Source: a candidate division TA06 bacterium
GTDB lineage: Bacteria; Ratteibacteria; UBA8468; MWAK01
NCBI GenBank assembly: GCA_022704925.1
Contig: JAKJFK010000006.1
Location: 1-23,081 of the forward strand
Direction: 5' to 3'
DNA length: 23,081 nucleotides
Within the stretch, counting starts at the first letter, position 1, and each line of letters begins with the position of its first letter. Both the position numbers and the translations under genes were made by a program. Positions 22,867 through 23,081 of the stretch are shown piece by piece. The notes below the pieces were generated by a model, which saw only the letters and a program-made list of their open reading frames with translations, made no database searches and was not told where the DNA came from.

Positions 22867-22894
22867 GGAACTTTTTCCCGGTTCCGGTGTCTAA
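22867..22894 (+). promoter_or_regulatory. Second ECF-type promoter, before an exported protein gene
   Basis: GGAACT (22867-22872), a 16-nt spacer and GTCTAA (22889-22894). The spacer (TTTTCCC...CCGGT) closely resembles that of the sigma factor promoter (TTTTTCC...TCGGT). CCGGAAC (22865-22871) and GTTCCGG (22881-22887) form a 7-bp inverted repeat around it. The ATG at 22948 lies about 47 nt beyond the predicted start. Confidence 0.7.
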
Positions 22895-22947
22895 TTTTCC
22901 GCAACGGCCGGAAACGGCCGATCCCGGTTGGTTAGAGGAGGCGGAGC

Positions 22948-23081
22948 ATGGATAATCCACGGAAACGCGGTCATCGAAGCGGTTTCAGTTTGACCGGCCG
23001 GGGCGGCTTGAGGCTGGCGCCGGTAATCCTGCTGGCGCTGGCGGCGCTGGCGGCGGCCGTCCCGGCCCTGGCCGACGGCCT
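22948..23081 (+). CDS. Exported protein of unknown function, 5' part only
   Basis: ATG at 22948 follows GAGGAGG and opens a frame that runs to the right edge (44 codons). The visible part is a long signal peptide: a basic start MDNPRKRGHRSGF, then a hydrophobic core (LAPVILLALAALAAAVPALA) with a likely cleavage after ALA, before DG. The mature protein is not in the window, so no function can be given. Its promoter matches the ECF sigma promoter, so it is probably controlled by the sigma factor encoded 3 kb upstream and may be the envelope effector of that stress response. Confidence 0.7.
   Translation, partial: MDNPRKRGHRSGFSLTGRGGLRLAPVILLALAALAAAVPALADG

Noticed and set aside
21125-22960. 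Long open frame (611 codons) on the minus strand opposite the GH123-like gene
   Set aside because: It is the reverse shadow of a gene with clear GH123 motifs; composition and lack of motifs argue against coding.

Overview
This window comes from a GC-rich, gene-dense bacterial chromosome. Genes lie on both strands and most have Shine-Dalgarno sites. The content is an accessory set for breaking down complex glycans, a type III-like restriction-modification island, an ECF sigma/anti-sigma stress module and some housekeeping genes (serS, tRNA-Val, LOG family). The mix of cytoplasmic GH20-, GH95- and GH123-like glycosidases with a URO-D-like protein resembles uncultured glycan specialists of the PVC/Omnitrophota/Lentisphaerota kind. 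That lineage guess is inference only; no rRNA gene is present.

Layout. (1) 1-4027, minus strand: a tight operon of a GH20-like protein, a NUDIX hydrolase and a secreted CBM/TIM-barrel glycosidase that runs off the left edge, with a sigma70-type promoter at 4094-4122. (2) 4235-4969, plus: a SAM methyltransferase. (3) 4970-5310: a structured region with tRNA-like pieces, then tRNA-Val(CAC) on the minus strand with its own promoter. (4) 5432-5695, minus: two lysine-rich microproteins of 26 and 33 residues. (5) 5906-6394, minus: a small exported protein built of 18-residue repeats (probable beta-solenoid). (6) 6553-8157, plus: an exported sialate O-acetylesterase-like enzyme. (7) 8242-12692, minus: a mod-res pair, clearly more AT-rich than its surroundings and probably acquired horizontally. 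(8) 12846-14447, minus: a TPR protein and a LOG-family hydrolase. (9) 14567-18005, plus: a GH95 alpha-L-fucosidase overlapping a URO-D-like protein. (10) 18061-19329, plus: serS, apparently leaderless. (11) 19417-21182, plus: an ECF sigma factor and an unusual zinc-finger anti-sigma factor. (12) 21272-22849, plus: a GH123/DUF4091 glycosidase. (13) 22948 to the right edge: the start of an exported protein.

How it fits together. The GH20-like, GH95 and GH123-like enzymes have no signal peptides, while the O-acetylesterase and the left-edge glycosidase do. This suggests that O-acetylated glycans containing fucose and N-acetylhexosamine are trimmed outside the cytoplasm and finished inside it. 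The most interesting regulatory signal is a pair of near-identical ECF-type promoters (GGAACY, 16 nt, GTCYAA). One lies before the sigma factor gene and one before the right-edge exported protein, which points to an autoregulated sigma factor and one of its targets. The anti-sigma factor joins a cytoplasmic zinc-binding domain, one membrane span and a C-terminal domain resembling PrcB_C, which may be its sensor.
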